Source: Physcia stellaris
Taxonomy: Eukaryota; Ascomycota; Lecanoromycetes; Caliciales; Physciaceae
Length of the DNA stretch: 64,000 bases
Reading direction: 5' to 3'
Assembly (NCBI GenBank): GCA_018902385.1
Contig: JABSSW010000004.1
Coordinates: 868,001 to 932,000, forward strand
Below, piece by piece: positions 1-12,698 of the stretch. The position numbers and the translations under genes are program-made. The notes below the pieces were generated by a model. It saw only the letters and a list, made by a program, of their open reading frames with translations. It did not search any database and was not told the origin of the DNA. Numbering within the stretch: position 1 is the first letter of the stretch; every line of letters starts with the position of its first letter.

Positions 1-650
1 GCAGTCCGACCCCTGAGAGGCTAATAAACCGTACGGTGCAAGATCGTTAACGCTTTCTAAGCATGACATAAAAGCTCTCGTGCCACTGTCGCATTTTCAG
101 TAGCATCTCACTCTTCCTGCCAAGACCCGGAGACGTGCTTCTCGCCGTGGGGTTGTACGCGCTAATAATAGTGGGAGGATGATCCTGAGCGGTTTTAATG
201 CTCGTGGCTTCGCTCTTGGCTTGGTGTAAAATAGAAAAGCCAGGATGTGCCCCACACGCTTCTTGCCAATGGTATGTATCTCTGGTGGTGTTTGGGTCTC
301 GAAGGCGTTCGTTCTTGATTGTTGATGTGACGCTGCCATCAAATAGCTACTGTAGCGAACAAGCGTGTGGGGTTGAGCTGACTGACACGAGGTCGCTGCT
401 TTGCCCTTGATCAAGTTAGCTTCAGGAACAGCTGAAGACGAAGGGAGCGGTCGAGAACGCCACAACCGGCGTGAGGAAGCGTTTCATTGGAGCATTTGTT
501 TCTATCAGCAAATAAGTTCGTGTTCGTGGGGAGGGATTTAGTCGGGTCACTTCTTTCAGTAGTGTCCTGCGTCCTAAGCACGACCTCTTCTCGTATTGTT
601 GCTGCGCAGGAGGATTGCTGAGCTTTCGTGGACTTCGATGGTGAGCTTGC
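1..650. other. No supported gene
   Basis: Open frames on both strands here overlap one another, lack recognisable motifs and have no convincing start context. The right end is the promoter region of the secreted-protein gene that starts at 799. Confidence 0.5.
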
Positions 651-654
651 GGAC

Positions 655-662
655 TATATAAG
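655..662 (+). promoter_or_regulatory. TATA box of the secreted-protein gene
   Basis: TATATAAG lies 137 bp upstream of the ATG at 799, followed by a pyrimidine-rich stretch typical of filamentous fungal promoters. Nothing else near it competes for this role. Confidence 0.5.
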
Positions 663-798
663 CCTCTCCCTTACGCTTTTTTATCATCGTCATCATCATC
701 AAGTAGTCGTGTCAGTGTAATTTCTTGGTGCGCCGCAACCACTTGCAATCCTCACACCAGTTGATCGCGTTCACTCCAAGTACCACAAAGTCACCAAG

Positions 799-1610
799 AT
801 GCAAACCATTTCTCTCCTCCTTTCCGTTCTCCCCCTCGCCCTTTCCGCCCCGGCACCAGTTCCTGACGCCGCAAGCCTCAAGCCGATACAGATCTCCAAA
901 TTCAGTTTCCAGCAATCCAAGATCGACTTCACCTTCAATGACCCCAACACACATATCAAAACGACTTGTACCGCCTCCAGCATCGCAAAAAGCTACACCG
1001 CCTGCGAAAACCCCAATGTGTTATTCAAGTTCGCATCCGGCGACAAAGCAAGCGACTTCCACATCTCTTTAAAAGAGACATCCACCTCCTCGGACAACTA
1101 CGTCGTGAGCCTCGCCTCCAGCGAAGTAACCAAGTCCCCCAAAAATTCGACGTCCCGATCCAGAACTTCTATACCTTCCAACCCTTCCAGTTCCCCGGAA
1201 TCTCTACTTTCTCGCCCTCCGGTCGCCCCGGGAGTTCGCCGTACGCGTATCTCAATTTCACAGTGACCGATGTCAATGGTAACGGGAAGGCGACGACCAC
1301 ATGCTCGACGCAATGGCTCAGCAGCGAACTGCCACCGACGGGGGATATCCCTTGCGTGGACTCGAGCTTCGTGTTTCGCGTCACCGACTTCAAGGGGGTC
1401 GGGCAGTTCACTTTGGCATTGCGCCATTCGTATCCCTTGAAGGCGGGCGCGGGCCCCAAGATTACGACTTCGGGGTCTGTCACGGTGGACAACCAGTCAA
1501 CGGATCCTAATTACCAGTGTGTTTTTGGGGGCAGTGGTGTTGGGTCTTGTGGGATTGCGGAGGGAAAGTCGCCGCTCATGGCACCGATTACGAAGGTTAC
1601 TGGCTTTTAG
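799..1610 (+). CDS. Small secreted protein of unknown function
   Basis: The protein starts with a clear signal peptide (MQTISLLLSVLPLALSAPAP, cleavage likely after LSA) and then a beta-rich, Ser/Thr-rich secreted body with a few cysteines (for example CVDSSF and YQCVFGG). The start at 799 gives the signal peptide and sits 137 bp below a TATA box. Reading changes frame near 1136-1164. Two explanations fit. One is a 59-bp intron (1105-1163, GTGAGC..CCAG) that joins both frames in phase. The other is one base missing from the C run at 1136-1140; the frame through that region also reads like protein (SLASSEVT, then FDVPIQNFY). I cannot decide between them. No catalytic motif is visible. An extracellular effector or cell-wall role is possible but only inferred from secretion. 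Confidence 0.7.
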
Positions 1611-2759
1611 GCTGGGGATAGGGCGTGGTTTTGCGAGCTCATGGAGAGCGGTTGGTTTTTTGGAGGTTGTGGACAGGGGTCCTGTTCAAAGCTCGCTCGC
1701 TTGACAAAATGGAGCATCTGACATTGAAGAGCGGGCTTTGCATTGCCTGAATGATTGAGTGTAATTTGAAATGAAGATACGACCCAGTCTTTTTATGGTT
1801 TAAAGATCATCCTTGATCACCTAATCCCTTCCCCTGGTATTTTCTTTTTCGAGACTCTTCTATTGGGGAAAAGGCGTGAAGGGCGCGCTTTTCGCCAGCC
1901 TTGTGTAGCGCTCTCTGAGCCTTCCTGGGTCTTCTTTATGTGGTCCCTGACGGCGTGACATGACTTGATGATGTCTTCCGAAGATTTAATCTTAGAGCGT
2001 GGAGCTAAGAGAACACCAATATCGTAGGATACCAAAATCCGACTGGTGTAACGTAACAAGCGTAAAGCCAGTAGACTTGTAGCCAAGAATAACAGGCCAG
2101 GCAAACGCTGTGGCTTGATAGCTGCTGTTGAAAACTTGCTATTAAGGGATTGCCTCGATCCTAAGATGAAGCATTTGTCGGAGCCATCATTTCCAGCCTT
2201 GTATGATAGTAGTCCTTCCATCGCCTAAGCCGTGCTCCCGCATCATCTGGACCTGGATCTCGCTCCCCTCAATCCTGATCTCCCTGTCTTAGGGCTGACC
2301 GGTGAACCGTATTAAATTTTTCGGCAAACTCTGAAATATGACCTTACGTTTGACTGAGCAACAGAGTTTAGGTAGCTAAGAGTTTTGATATCTTCGGGGA
2401 ACATTCTTCCGCGCCGATTCACGCCATTCAGAGACCGAGGAAACCCAAGCGGCACAGCAGTTCAATGGAAGACGGCATCCATGAGGAGTTTACGGCCCTT
2501 CGAGCTCCGCTACTCGAACGGATCAGAATCACTGACAAAGATCTGGACTGTCCATTGATACTAAAGCCCCGAGCGAGAGCGTCTTCTTCGACGGCCTCAT
2601 CACCTGGAAGTCCATTAGGGAAGACGATTATTTTTGCCAGTAACACCGCTTTTTGTCTCTATCCACGATAGCAATACAGCTCATCGGATCGTCTATCATC
2701 CAACATTACGACAAACAGTCTACATCTAATCATTGTGTCCGCACAACCACCCAGCAAAC
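1611..2759. other. Intergenic, no supported gene
   Basis: An open frame on the minus strand (1817-2221) has one hydrophobic stretch but no recognisable family, and overlapping frames exist on the other strand. I see no repeat or RNA gene here. Confidence 0.4.
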
Positions 2760-3338
2760 ATGTCCGTCCCTTCCCGTTTCTTCCCCCACCCACCCTACGC
2801 TGAAGACCAGCCTCTTTCCAAGCTCATCCTCAGCACCCACGTCCTGTCCCGGGGCTTCCAGACAGGTGCCCTATTTGGTGCTCTTACCGGCACCGTTCGC
2901 CATATCTACACCCGTCCCACCACCACCACTCTTCTCCCGGCCGTCCTCCGCTCATCTGGCGTTGGCGGCGCCATCGGCATAGCATTCCTAGCAGTCGGGC
3001 TTGAAGCGCGCATGTGGGGCCGAGAATACGTTGAGTGGCAGGACCGCAGCTGGCGGCTGCTGGAGAACAAGGGACAAGTGGAGTGTGACACCTTCAGCGC
3101 CGAAGGGGCTGTCGTTGGCGCCGGGGCAGTAGCTTGGAGGCAGGGTTTCAGACAAGCGGGATGGAGGATGCTGGTAGGAGGCGCGGGGTTGGGAGGTTTG
3201 GCGGGTGTTGTGGGCTACATGGGGTGGAGGTATGGTGTCAAAGGTGGTAAGTGGGAGGATGCGGCTCTTGCGGTGGCTGAGGAACTTAATCCTGCTATGC
3301 CTGTGGACAGCGGGAAGGATGGAATCATCAAAAAGTGA
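2760..3338 (+). CDS. Tim17-like small integral membrane protein
   Basis: This intronless gene encodes 192 residues. I chose the ATG at 2760 (MSVPSRFFPHPPYAEDQPL) over one 27 bp upstream because it gives the proline-rich N-terminus and has a better context. The protein has about four glycine- and alanine-rich hydrophobic segments (GALFGALTG, GGAIGIAFLAVGL, GAVVGAGAVAW, GAGLGGLAGVVGYMGWRYG). Between them is a polar stretch, EWQDRSWRLLENKGQVECD. Glycine-rich helices of this kind are known from the Tim17/Tim22/Tim23 fold and from the related complex I subunit B14.7, so a mitochondrial inner-membrane location is inferred. I cannot tell a complex I accessory subunit from an uncharacterised relative. 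It is complete, with no internal damage. Confidence 0.75.
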   Translation: MSVPSRFFPHPPYAEDQPLSKLILSTHVLSRGFQTGALFGALTGTVRHIYTRPTTTTLLPAVLRSSGVGGAIGIAFLAVGLEARMWGREYVEWQDRSWRLLENKGQVECDTFSAEGAVVGAGAVAWRQGFRQAGWRMLVGGAGLGGLAGVVGYMGWRYGVKGGKWEDAALAVAEELNPAMPVDSGKDGIIKK

Positions 3339-3741
3339 CGGTAAAAGCATGTCCTTGGCGCTGAGACATCTGCAACGGTTTTCACTCCAGCTATCTCAAA
3401 GCCGAATGACCCTGAAGGGAGCCGACACCCTTTCAAAAGGAACAAGGTCGGACAAACACCCATTGCTGAGTAAGCGAAGACCAGAGAGCTACCTTGGAAT
3501 GAAAAATGGGAGAAAACAATCTTGTTCTATGTTACATCGACAGAGTTTGGCCTGCGTTCTCGAAGTTTGTCGAAACCACCTGCGTACGGTAACTCAGCTT
3601 TCTGCTATCGTATATAGAGTATGATGGAAAAGCGTCTTCAAACTATTGGCTTTTACGATATTATCAAAAACCATCGAATACTCCTTCAAAAAACGTCCTA
3701 CCGGAAATGGCAAACAGATAGCGAGCGATAATCCCTATCAC

Positions 3742-5074
3742 TTACGGCACAAATACTTCCTCCAAATCTAAGTCCCCAACATCCTCCTCAAAACTGGCAT
3801 GCCTAGACTTCGAGGACCACCATACAAACCAGGGTGTCAACCATTCTTTCATAGACTGCTTAAGCCAACCACAGTCTTTTGCAGTATCCCACCGAAAACT
3901 TGCTTCTTTATAGGCCGAGTCTATCCGTCCTCTGCGCAGCTTTTCATATGCTGCAAAAATCTCTGGCCAGGCATGAGATTTGTGCTCATTCGCTACCTTG
4001 GCAAATACCATCACGTCTTCCAGCGCTATTCCGACGCTTTCGCCTTGAGGTGGCATCTAGACATTCGATTTAGTTCTGAATTAGATCCACTCGATTTGTG
4101 GCGAATCAGCTTACAGCATGCGCCGCGTCCCCAAGCAGTAACGTCCTCTGCCGTGTCCATTGACCTCCCGGGGGCAATTTGTACACCGGATACAGTAGCC
4201 AGTCTTGAGTGGATGCAATCAACTCATCGAGGCCGAGTGCAGGAGCCCCACCACCAAAGCGCCGTCTGAGGTTGACTTCGACAGCCTCCTGATCTCTACC
4301 CTTTGCTCTCCAGCCCTCTTTGGATCTGACTTCTGGCATTTCGACTACGCCAGCAACATATTGCTTCTTGCGAGAGGGTTCGAAATAAGAAGCCATGAAG
4401 CTTCCCTGTTTGCAAGAGACCACTACTGTGTCCTTCCAAAGCATCGCTTTACTGCCAATAGTGGTAAAACCATTGATCACTGCTATACCCGAATATACTG
4501 GCTTGCGGGTTGGTTCAATGAAAGCTCTTATGGCTGAATGAATACCATCGCAACCTAGAAGACAGTCTGCAGAAGATGCGGATCCATCCTCAAATCGAAT
4601 TGTGACGCCTTCGGTATTTTCATCGACACTCACGGCCTTTTTCCCAAACACGACTTTCACATTGCTCTTTTCTCCTACTGCGAGAAGCAAAGCCTCGAGT
4701 AAATCTGCACGTCGGATGCGCAGTGCCTTGAATGGCGGGTTTCCGAAGCCTGTGCCTTTACCGCCAGAGGCATTGGTGAAGTCCAATGTCGCAATTCTGG
4801 CGCCCGAAGCATGAGCAAAAATTTCGATGTCGTCAATAGTAGCTCCATAATTCTTGGCTTTGATCTTAGCTAGGACACCGAGTTGGTCAAGGTAGCGGAT
4901 CGCATTCGGTGTTAGGTTCACAGCGCCTCCGATCGTCGATGGAGTCTCTCGCAGCTCAAATACCGTCACTTGAGGGGTGCATTGGAATGATCTGGTCAAG
5001 GCGAGAGCTGATGCGAGGCCGGCAATACCTCCACCCACAATAATAATTCTTGGATTAGACTCCGAGGGGGTCAT
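3742..5074 (-). CDS. FAD-dependent monooxygenase, salicylate-hydroxylase type
   Basis: Two exons (5074-4115 and 4056-3742) are joined across a 58-bp intron with GTAAGC donor and CTAG acceptor, giving 424 residues, the normal size for this family. The N-terminus holds the FAD-binding Rossmann motif (VGGGIAGL, about residues 13-20). The middle holds the DG motif (LLGCDGIHSAIR). The second FAD-binding motif GDAAHA is split exactly at the intron and continues as MPPQGESVGIALEDV. This is group A flavoprotein aromatic hydroxylase architecture, which uses NAD(P)H and O2 to hydroxylate a substrate; the substrate cannot be read from sequence. No signal peptide is seen, so the enzyme is probably cytosolic. 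It may act in aromatic catabolism or in specialised metabolism; the nearest biosynthetic genes are 17 kb away. Confidence 0.88.
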
Positions 5075-5858
5075 CCTTGAGGTATGGCCTTCTCCTTACA
5101 AAAATGTTCCCCTAAGCAATGGCTCCACTCCGATGTACATGGACCTGTTCTTACTCTTCATTAATGTCATACTGGGGGGTTTTGCTGCTTTGGATATAAT
5201 TGCGAAGATTCTGGAGTTAAAGCTGGTGCCTGGTACGAACTGAAGCTTCAATAAGGTATGGCCTGAGCATAATGTATTTTGGTCAGTGACTAAGGAGGCA
5301 CCGTCCTTCTAGCACCAGGACTTGTCGAGTCTTCTTCGGCTTTCTTCGCCAAGTCTGACTAGCGTCCTGTTATGGACTGGTCTTTGAGCGACTCAGCTTT
5401 CAGCAATCGACGATCACTACTACTGTCCAGCCAACCCCCAGAGAATAAATTATTCTTTCAAGTGAACACATTATTCTGGAGGCCTCGAGCTACTTTCATG
5501 GCTGGGCCACTTGGTACTGCATTTTGGTCTTATTGTTTCTGCATTGCTTAAAAATCCCGTATCCTTCTTGTCTGTAAGACACTTCACCAGCCCATCCTCC
5601 AATAATTTCTCGATTGTATGTGCGAGATAAGTTCCCATTGCTCCTCCTACGGTTTTCACAATATGCATAATTCGCGGCTATCGCGTGATTATTGTAGCCG
5701 GTCATTAACCGCCAACGATGACGCCAGGAAGGATTTGAAACCGTCATTTCCTACCTGCAGCCTTGATATCCATGTGTCCTGCTCCCGATGGAGGAAGCCA
5801 TCATGAGAATGCTCTCCAGAGCAGTGAAATATAATAATCACGGCCATATGATCTTCAA
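5075..5858. other. Intergenic between divergent genes
   Basis: This stretch separates the monooxygenase on the minus strand from the secreted-protein gene starting at 5859 and so should hold both promoters. I saw no repeat or extra gene. Confidence 0.4.
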
Positions 5859-6481
5859 ATGGCTCGCTTCACAACTGCAGTCCTTCTCCTCACACTACCA
5901 ACCCTCATCTCGTCTTCATTGATCTTACCACCTCTCTTGAATATATCTCAAAACCTCCCAATCTCAAATCACTCGAACAGCACTACGAAGTACTCCTACT
6001 AGATCCCCTCTTCCCGTAGCTTACCCAACAGGACACTGACACCCCCAACAGTCTCCACACCTCACCCAAGCCTTACTGGGTTGTCTTCCCCGTCCCCGGC
6101 GCAGACCTAATCCTGGAAGTTCACCTCTCCCCCATCCCCTCCTCTCACCCTCTACGCCCAAACTCCATCCCAATCCTCCTCGACGTCGTGTACGACGTCG
6201 CCGACCAACTAATCCACCGCTTCGGCCGCGACACCCCGCTCGAGCGTAACCTGCGCCGCGAGCGCAATCCCCAGGAATTCGAATGGGAGACGGGCACGGG
6301 GGTGCGGCTTTTGGTACTTAGTAAGAGTCAGTGGCATATAGTTACGTTGGGCATGGTGAGGGATGCGGTGGACGGGCTGAGGCTGTATTTGAGGGATGGA
6401 AGGGAGAGGTGTAGGGTTGAGTTTCGGTTTCGGCTTGGAGGAGATAGAAATTGGAGGGGTTGGGGGAGATTCGGGAGGTGA
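5859..6481 (+). CDS. Small secreted protein of unknown function
   Basis: Exon 1 (5859-5989) encodes a signal peptide (MARFTTAVLLLTLPTLISSS). A 62-bp intron (GTACTC..CAACAG with a CTGAC branch-like site) leads to exon 2 (6052-6481). The 186-residue product reads cleanly across the junction into PKPYWVVFPVPGADLILEV. It ends in a region with the pattern RLLVLSKSQWHIVTLGMV, then DGLRLYLRDG and VEFRF. Small secreted or lumenal fungal proteins with a central Arg/Pro-rich loop and a C-terminal W..V..GL..YL pattern are common and uncharacterised, and this fits that group by eye. Only the second exon has a long open frame; the first was found by reading for a signal peptide and splice phase. No function is assigned. 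Confidence 0.65.
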
Positions 6482-8379
6482 TGGAGGGGGTAAGGGAGAA
6501 TCGGTGAGGGTGAGGGAGGGGGAAGGTCTTTTTCTTGGATTTGGTGGCTGGGGAGGGGTTTAGGTCGTGAGTAGTGACTCAACGGTTGGAGGAGAATATG
6601 GTACTCCAACGCAACTGAGTTTGGAGGTGTGTAAAACTTGGGAGAAGTGAAGGGGGAGTCAACAGACGCATGAAGAGTATGACAGGAAACTTGCGACAGA
6701 AGAACAAAAGAGTCTCAGCAACAAGACGGCCGCCGATGAAAGGTGATTGGAGGCTATCAGCCCATGATCAGAAAGCCACACTACATTTTGTTTTGAGCGA
6801 CTGACGAGTACCTCGACCAGACTCCTGTCACTACGTGGAGCGGAGTCATGCACAACCCTTGGACTTATAATATTACGGGACGAACCCCAATCGAATATCC
6901 GAACGGCCTTCTTTGAAATGTATAGGGTAACAAGATATCCATGTTGACTGAAGGCTTGACAAAGATCGATCATTCGACACGAAGGCTTGGTTGATGTATC
7001 CATCCGAGATTGTTCCTCCACCACAGTATTTCACGAGTGCTGGTGACATAACGAAGATTAATCCCGCTACAGCAATATACGCAGAAGCAATATAAAAGAG
7101 AAGCATTGATTCGCCAAATCAAGAATTCCAAGCTTAAGCCACATACATGTCTAAGGGTATGAGAATACATGAACGCGATTGAGTCATCTAGGGAACTGCA
7201 GCGGCTACAACAGCCAGCAGCGCTTTCGATTAGGCTTATGAAATATTCCAGGTATGGTCCTAGGATAGTGTTGGTCTACGGGGAATTCGGTTTAGCGATC
7301 TTGCAATGAGGTGCGGAAGCCTCATCGTGATTGGGAGGGTCGTTAATTACACATGGTTTCTGCCCTTCAGAATTGTGGTCTGTCAAAGGAGGTATGAAGG
7401 TTCGAATAAGTGCGTGCCATCTTATCTCGACATTCCGCGTCTTTCATTTGCCTCGCTTGCTTACTGGTCTCCTTCCGAAGTCGCCAAGCAGTGAGATCAT
7501 GCTGCTGAGTCCTGACACTATGATAGATCGAAAGGACTTAGACAATTTAAGTCCGAACGAATCCCCGCAAATTTGATTGTGATCCCAATGGCGCATTATT
7601 GGTTCAGGTACGTACTCCGTCACAACCAGGCACTACAGATTACGGGGACCTTCCTTCTTGGTTATAGGCTCTTTGGATATGTGGTGTGGACAATGCATTC
7701 TCGAAGATAACAGCGGCGGCCACTTTGAAGCTCACCAATCACGGTCCGAGGGTTCAAAAGAAGCTACTTGCATATCGTGCCAAGCTAAGAGCTACTTGAT
7801 AAGCACGAGGAACTAACATCTTGATGAGGTTGCGCGTCGTTCGAATAACAAGACCCTGCGTTTTACTAGGGAACGTGGCGGCGGTCGAAGGACCCTCGAT
7901 GGCAACGGCTTTGCTAATTGACCGGCAACAGCCAAAATCCATAGTGGCTAATTGCTCGTTATAACAACCCGAGGATCTGTGCATATCACATGACCGTCTA
8001 AGGCAAGAAACATGGATTACGAAGCAGGGACGCCGATCTACGGTAACGACTCTAGCCTCACACATATCTAGCACGATCTACGCATCAGCTATGGGCTATT
8101 CGGTTGTCGACATGACAAAAGCAAAAGCATAGCGGGGAAAGTGAGAAAAGCAGCATGCATGGCCGTTTTAGCCTTGCTGTGGTGGTTATCCCCGCCAGGA
8201 TGAGGTCCGCTTCTCAAGATAAGCCAAGCAATGAGCATTTGCTCTGACATCTCTGATTTTGCAAGTTCAACACGATACCGACATATCCCCAGATCAGATC
8301 ATATGGAACGCATCATTTGCTATCATACCCGTCCCTGAACTTCCTTGTCTTCATTCACAGCTCAACATTCGTGATAATC
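6482..8379. other. Intergenic, no supported gene
   Basis: A purine-rich 3' stretch (about 6340-6560) is followed by ordinary-looking DNA. Minus-strand frames at 6659-7106 include one hydrophobic segment but overlap in different frames and lack splice-supported partners. Confidence 0.4.
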
Positions 8380-11227
8380 ATGTCTCTCCACCATTGTTCT
8401 ATCGTGACGGATTTCGGAACGATCCGCTTTTGGAGCCTCCTTATCTTTACGATAGCTACTGTATCGGCTGTTCTCCCTGTGCGTCTTGAAGTCAAGATCG
8501 CGCTTGACTCACAGTCGGCCAACGTACATCTATCCCCAGCACATTCTTCTGCGTATCCTTATTGGGTCACTTACGGGTCATGCTACCCTTCACATAGTAA
8601 GCGTGAAACGCACCAAACTGTCTCCAAGGTCTTGCACCGCGATGTTGAGCGCTTGGTCTGGGTTCTCCCTGAAGATATTGACTCCAGCGGCTGCCTGTCG
8701 GCGTGGTCTCTAGAAGATGAGCTTATCGGTCGCAGCGAGCGCTTGACGATCAATAAAAACAGCAAACAATGGCTAAAGAAGCGTCAGCTGGACCAAGGGA
8801 CGAGATTGAGCAAGCGCGCAAGTATTCCTATGAGTAACGCAAGTGGCATTGACGCGGAAGGCCCATGGTTCGACGGTGTTGAATTGCTAAAAGAAAAGGA
8901 GATAAGCGCAGTAAATGTCAAGGAGGCAAAAGCGAAAAGTCTGGATTATCTCCTTTTGAATTTGCTTTACAATGTACTCATATATTCACAGAGATTGCAA
9001 TAGTTGGAGCCGGCATGGCTGGCTTGATGACTTGGGTCAGTGCATCGATTTGCCTTTGGTTTTTAGGAGATCTGCTCAATCTCATCACAGTTGTGCCTGA
9101 ATATGAGCGGTTTCCAGAACCTGGAGATCATAGAAGCTGGCCAGCGACTCGGCGGGTAAGCACTAAGATCACCGTTAGCATTAATTAGGTGAGCTAACAT
9201 ATCCAAGGCGTGTTCATACAGCCTACTTAGAAGGTGGCCCTTTCGACTACCAGTATCAAGAAATGGGGCCTATGCGCTTTCCTCAATCGATCCAGTATGC
9301 AGGATCAAACCAAACGATAACGGTTAATGACATGAAATTGACCTTCCAGCTTGCTGATGTAATGAACCAACTGAACAAAGGCAAACCGAATTTTACGGTC
9401 AATTTTATTCCTTGGCTTCAAGCGAGCCCCAACGGACTTTACTATGCCAACGGCATTAAAAAGCCAAACGGCCTTCCGCCCACAGTCACCGAAATCAAGA
9501 CCAATAAGAATCTCACTGCGCAGATTCCCATTGATCCAGCTGTAACCGACATTGAGAATCAACTCCAGGAGATTACTTGTGATCCCCAGATAATGGCAGC
9601 AGCTGCAAAGAATGTATTCACTGCGCATAAGGCATGGCTTGACTCAGGACTGGGAGGTTTAGGGGGTGACGACTGGTCTGAATTTGCTTACTTTCACAAT
9701 CACCTCAAGTACTCGCTCAACGTTACGGATCAAGCGCTTTTCGGTGGCGGCGGCGGCGTTACCTTCTGGGATTCTATGTGGGTTCCCAATTCTGAGGGAC
9801 GATCAAGAGTACCATTGACCTTTCCCCTAGCTACGACTGCGTGTATTTTGGATCTACCACCTGGAAGACCATAGACGGGGTATTTATGCTCATTTTTTTT
9901 GTTCAAGCTGATCCCATCGCTAGTCCTATCTGTGACTACGTGCCGTACATTCTACATCTGAATAACTGTTATTTGAGGACCCTTTCTGACTACCATACAG
10001 GGACTTAATCGATTGCCATATTCTTTCTATCCGCATGTGGAATCGACTACGACTATGGGGCGCTCCATAGAGAGAGCAGAATACCTGCCAGATAGCAAGC
10101 AGGTGAAGCTCTCTTGGAAGAACAGCTACACAGATACTACGTTCTCCAGCACAAATTATGATTATGCCATGATAGCTGCACCGTTCTCCAAAGTTCGCAG
10201 CTGGCGATTCCCAAATACTTGTAAGTTTATGGAGCGATCATGACAAGGTAGTTTTAATTTGACACATAGTGTTCGACCCAACGCTCAGCAGTGCAATCAG
10301 GTCAGTACCATATACCACTGTCTGCAAGGTACGGCCCCCAAATACTCTCCAGTGCTGCTTCTGAACAGCTCTTCTAGGTCGCGCTGCAGTTTTCCACACG
10401 GTTCTGGGAGCACTACGCCCAGCCCATCTTTGGTAGCTGTTCCACAACTTCCGATATTCCGGGAATTGGACAAATCTGCTACCCAAGCTACAAGATCAAT
10501 TCTACCGGTCCCGCTGTTATGCTGGCAAGTTACACCAGTGGAGACTTTGGTATCCGTTTCGCATCCTGGCCTGAGCTGGAGCATGTCCAATATGTTCTAA
10601 ATGCCATGATTGAGATACACGGAGAAGTAGCAAGGTAAGTCTTTGTAAAGTTAATTGTTACCTCTATTTATCTCAATGGAAGAATGGGCATCTCCGTGGT
10701 CGTACTCTCTGCAATCTAAATGGAATATTTTCATCGGAAGTGCTCGACGCTAATAGAGAATTATTGCCAGGGAGCAATACACCGGAAAATACAACCGCAC
10801 CTGTTGGGCCCTTGATCGACTAGAGAGTGCTAGCTGGGCGTCACCCGCTATTGGTCAACACAAGCTCTACATTCCAGCCTACTTTAAGACTGAGAACAAC
10901 GTAAGTTACATCGCTCTATCCTAATAAGCAAAAACCCTAACACTAGACTAGATGATCTTTGTTGGTGAGCATACCAGGTAAGCAACATCTCTCTGAATCA
11001 GATAAATCACGACTCGCTAATAATGAAACAGTTACACCCATGCATGGAGTAAGTCGTGCTTTAAATGGCTATGATAACCCAAAATCGCGAATGCTGACCA
11101 TATCGAAGTCTCATCTGCCCTGGAGTCCGGTATCCGTGGAAGCGTACAGCTCCTGCTTGAACTGGGGCTTGTTGATGAAGCTAAGGCGATCACTGAGAGA
11201 TTCATGGCCCGCTGGATTAGTATCTGA
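8380..11227 (+). CDS. L-amino-acid oxidase (FAD amine oxidase family)
   Basis: Eleven exons are inferred: 8380-8938, 8992-9035, 9091-9155, 9208-9879, 10001-10220, 10270-10328, 10378-10634, 10771-10900, 10952-10977, 11032-11048 and 11109-11227, giving about 722 residues. A hydrophobic N-terminal segment (about residues 15-35) suggests secretion or membrane anchoring. Then come the FAD-binding motif (KIAIVGAGMAGLMTW), the EAGQRLGGRVHT motif, MGPMRFP with the substrate-carboxylate-binding arginine, and the C-terminal FAD motif GEHTSYTHAW. Known members oxidise L-amino acids to oxo-acids with release of ammonia and hydrogen peroxide. Intron 1 uses an odd donor (GTCTGG). Exons of 26 and 17 nt lie near the end. 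In exon 4 the frame changes at 9796-9798, so one base appears to be missing there. The gene is otherwise whole. Confidence 0.85.
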
Positions 11228-12698
11228 TGCGTCGAGCACACTGTCGTCGGATTCGGCTGCAGCCATTGCCTTGCGCGGAACATCTGGAGGAAAATGGGCG
11301 AGAATAGTAGTAGGACATGGGTAAAGAAAAGTTGAAGTATCGTTCGCACACTCGCTAGAGAGCGGCACACAAGCTCGGTATATCTGGTCGAGCAATTGTT
11401 CGCCTCGCTCGTTTTGGAGATGATGGCCCCCATGTAAGTAGAGAATACGGAGAGAGAGATTGCCTGATCAGACTTTCATGCCCAAGAGGAAATCCAAACC
11501 ACCAGCTGGGCCTCATCGGGTCTTGAGACTTCCATGCCTTGAACCGTTACTAAGTTCAAGTCCCGCTCATCTTTGAGAGCACCAAGCTTCTTCTCCTGAG
11601 CTTGCGCCGAGCATATGTTATATCCTTCCCTTTCCTCTCCTATTTCTGGTTTTGAATAGTAAGCTCCCTGCAAGCCCTCCCCCAACCCCCACCCTCCCGC
11701 TCCCAGCAGCTATCAAAGAAACCTCCCCCAACCCCAACCCCCTTCGACAATACCATTTCAAGCATGCCCAACTCCAGACCTGTCTGACCCGTAAGCTATG
11801 ACCACAGCAACAGCGTCACCAAGCTTCAGAGGCGGTGGAGGAGTTGATGGGTGTGGGGACGGGGGGAAGGAGCTAACATATTCGGTCTGGTATAAATTGG
11901 AACGGGCAGGATCTGAAACAGGAAATGGAGAGCTGGGTTTTGCAAAGCTCGTTTGGAGCAGAAAGCGTTGCTCAGAGTTGATAGGAGATTTTGTTTCAAG
12001 TGTGGAGAAGATCGCTTCTGCTGCGAATACTACCTCATTGAAGCAGGGACGTATTTAGGAAGATGGGGAATGGAACAGTTGGGGTGGGGGGATACCTTAG
12101 CTAAGGGGCATTGGGGGCTTATTGCACGAAGATGACATGCGGGAGTAGGGTCTTTGATGGATTTCGGGAGGGAGGGAGGGAAGATTATCTCACGGTCAAA
12201 CATAGGCTAAGGGATGGACGATGTCAACGCAAGACAAAGCCTAGGTGAGAGATGTTGGATGTCTCACAATGGTCGAACTCGTAGAGAGAGAAATATAGTG
12301 CATCGCATGCTTCACGATCAGGAATTTTTCAGGGGGCGGAGGAAGATATTGAGGCACTGTGTTGTTATACGGAAGGGATACGGAAGTTGGAGGCTTATGA
12401 TTGGGGCAGGGAGGATGACAGGGTTTGATTCGCAGGTTGTGTGGTTTGCTAATGCTGTGCAGGGTTCGGGGCAGTGCTGGCTTATGTGTTCTGTCGTGAT
12501 TAGTGCGAGGGGTGGGTTTTTGTTTGTTTGGAGTGGAGATGTGGTGGTAGATTGACTTTGAATTGGAATGACTTGGCATGACTTGGAGGTTGCGACTTAT
12601 TGAGCGCTTCAAATCCTCTGGGTCACCTGAAGCAACATCATTGTTGTGTATTTGAACATCGTACATGCATTCCGATCAGCCTTAGGAGCGATGGTAGA
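11228..12698. other. Intergenic, no supported gene
   Basis: Sequence from about 11680 to 11780 is C-rich and from 12030 to 12540 is G-rich, giving low-complexity frames on both strands. No recognisable protein or RNA was found. Confidence 0.4.

Noticed and set aside
1817-2221. 134-codon minus-strand frame
   Set aside because: No recognisable family or splice partner and a poor start context. One hydrophobic stretch is not enough support.
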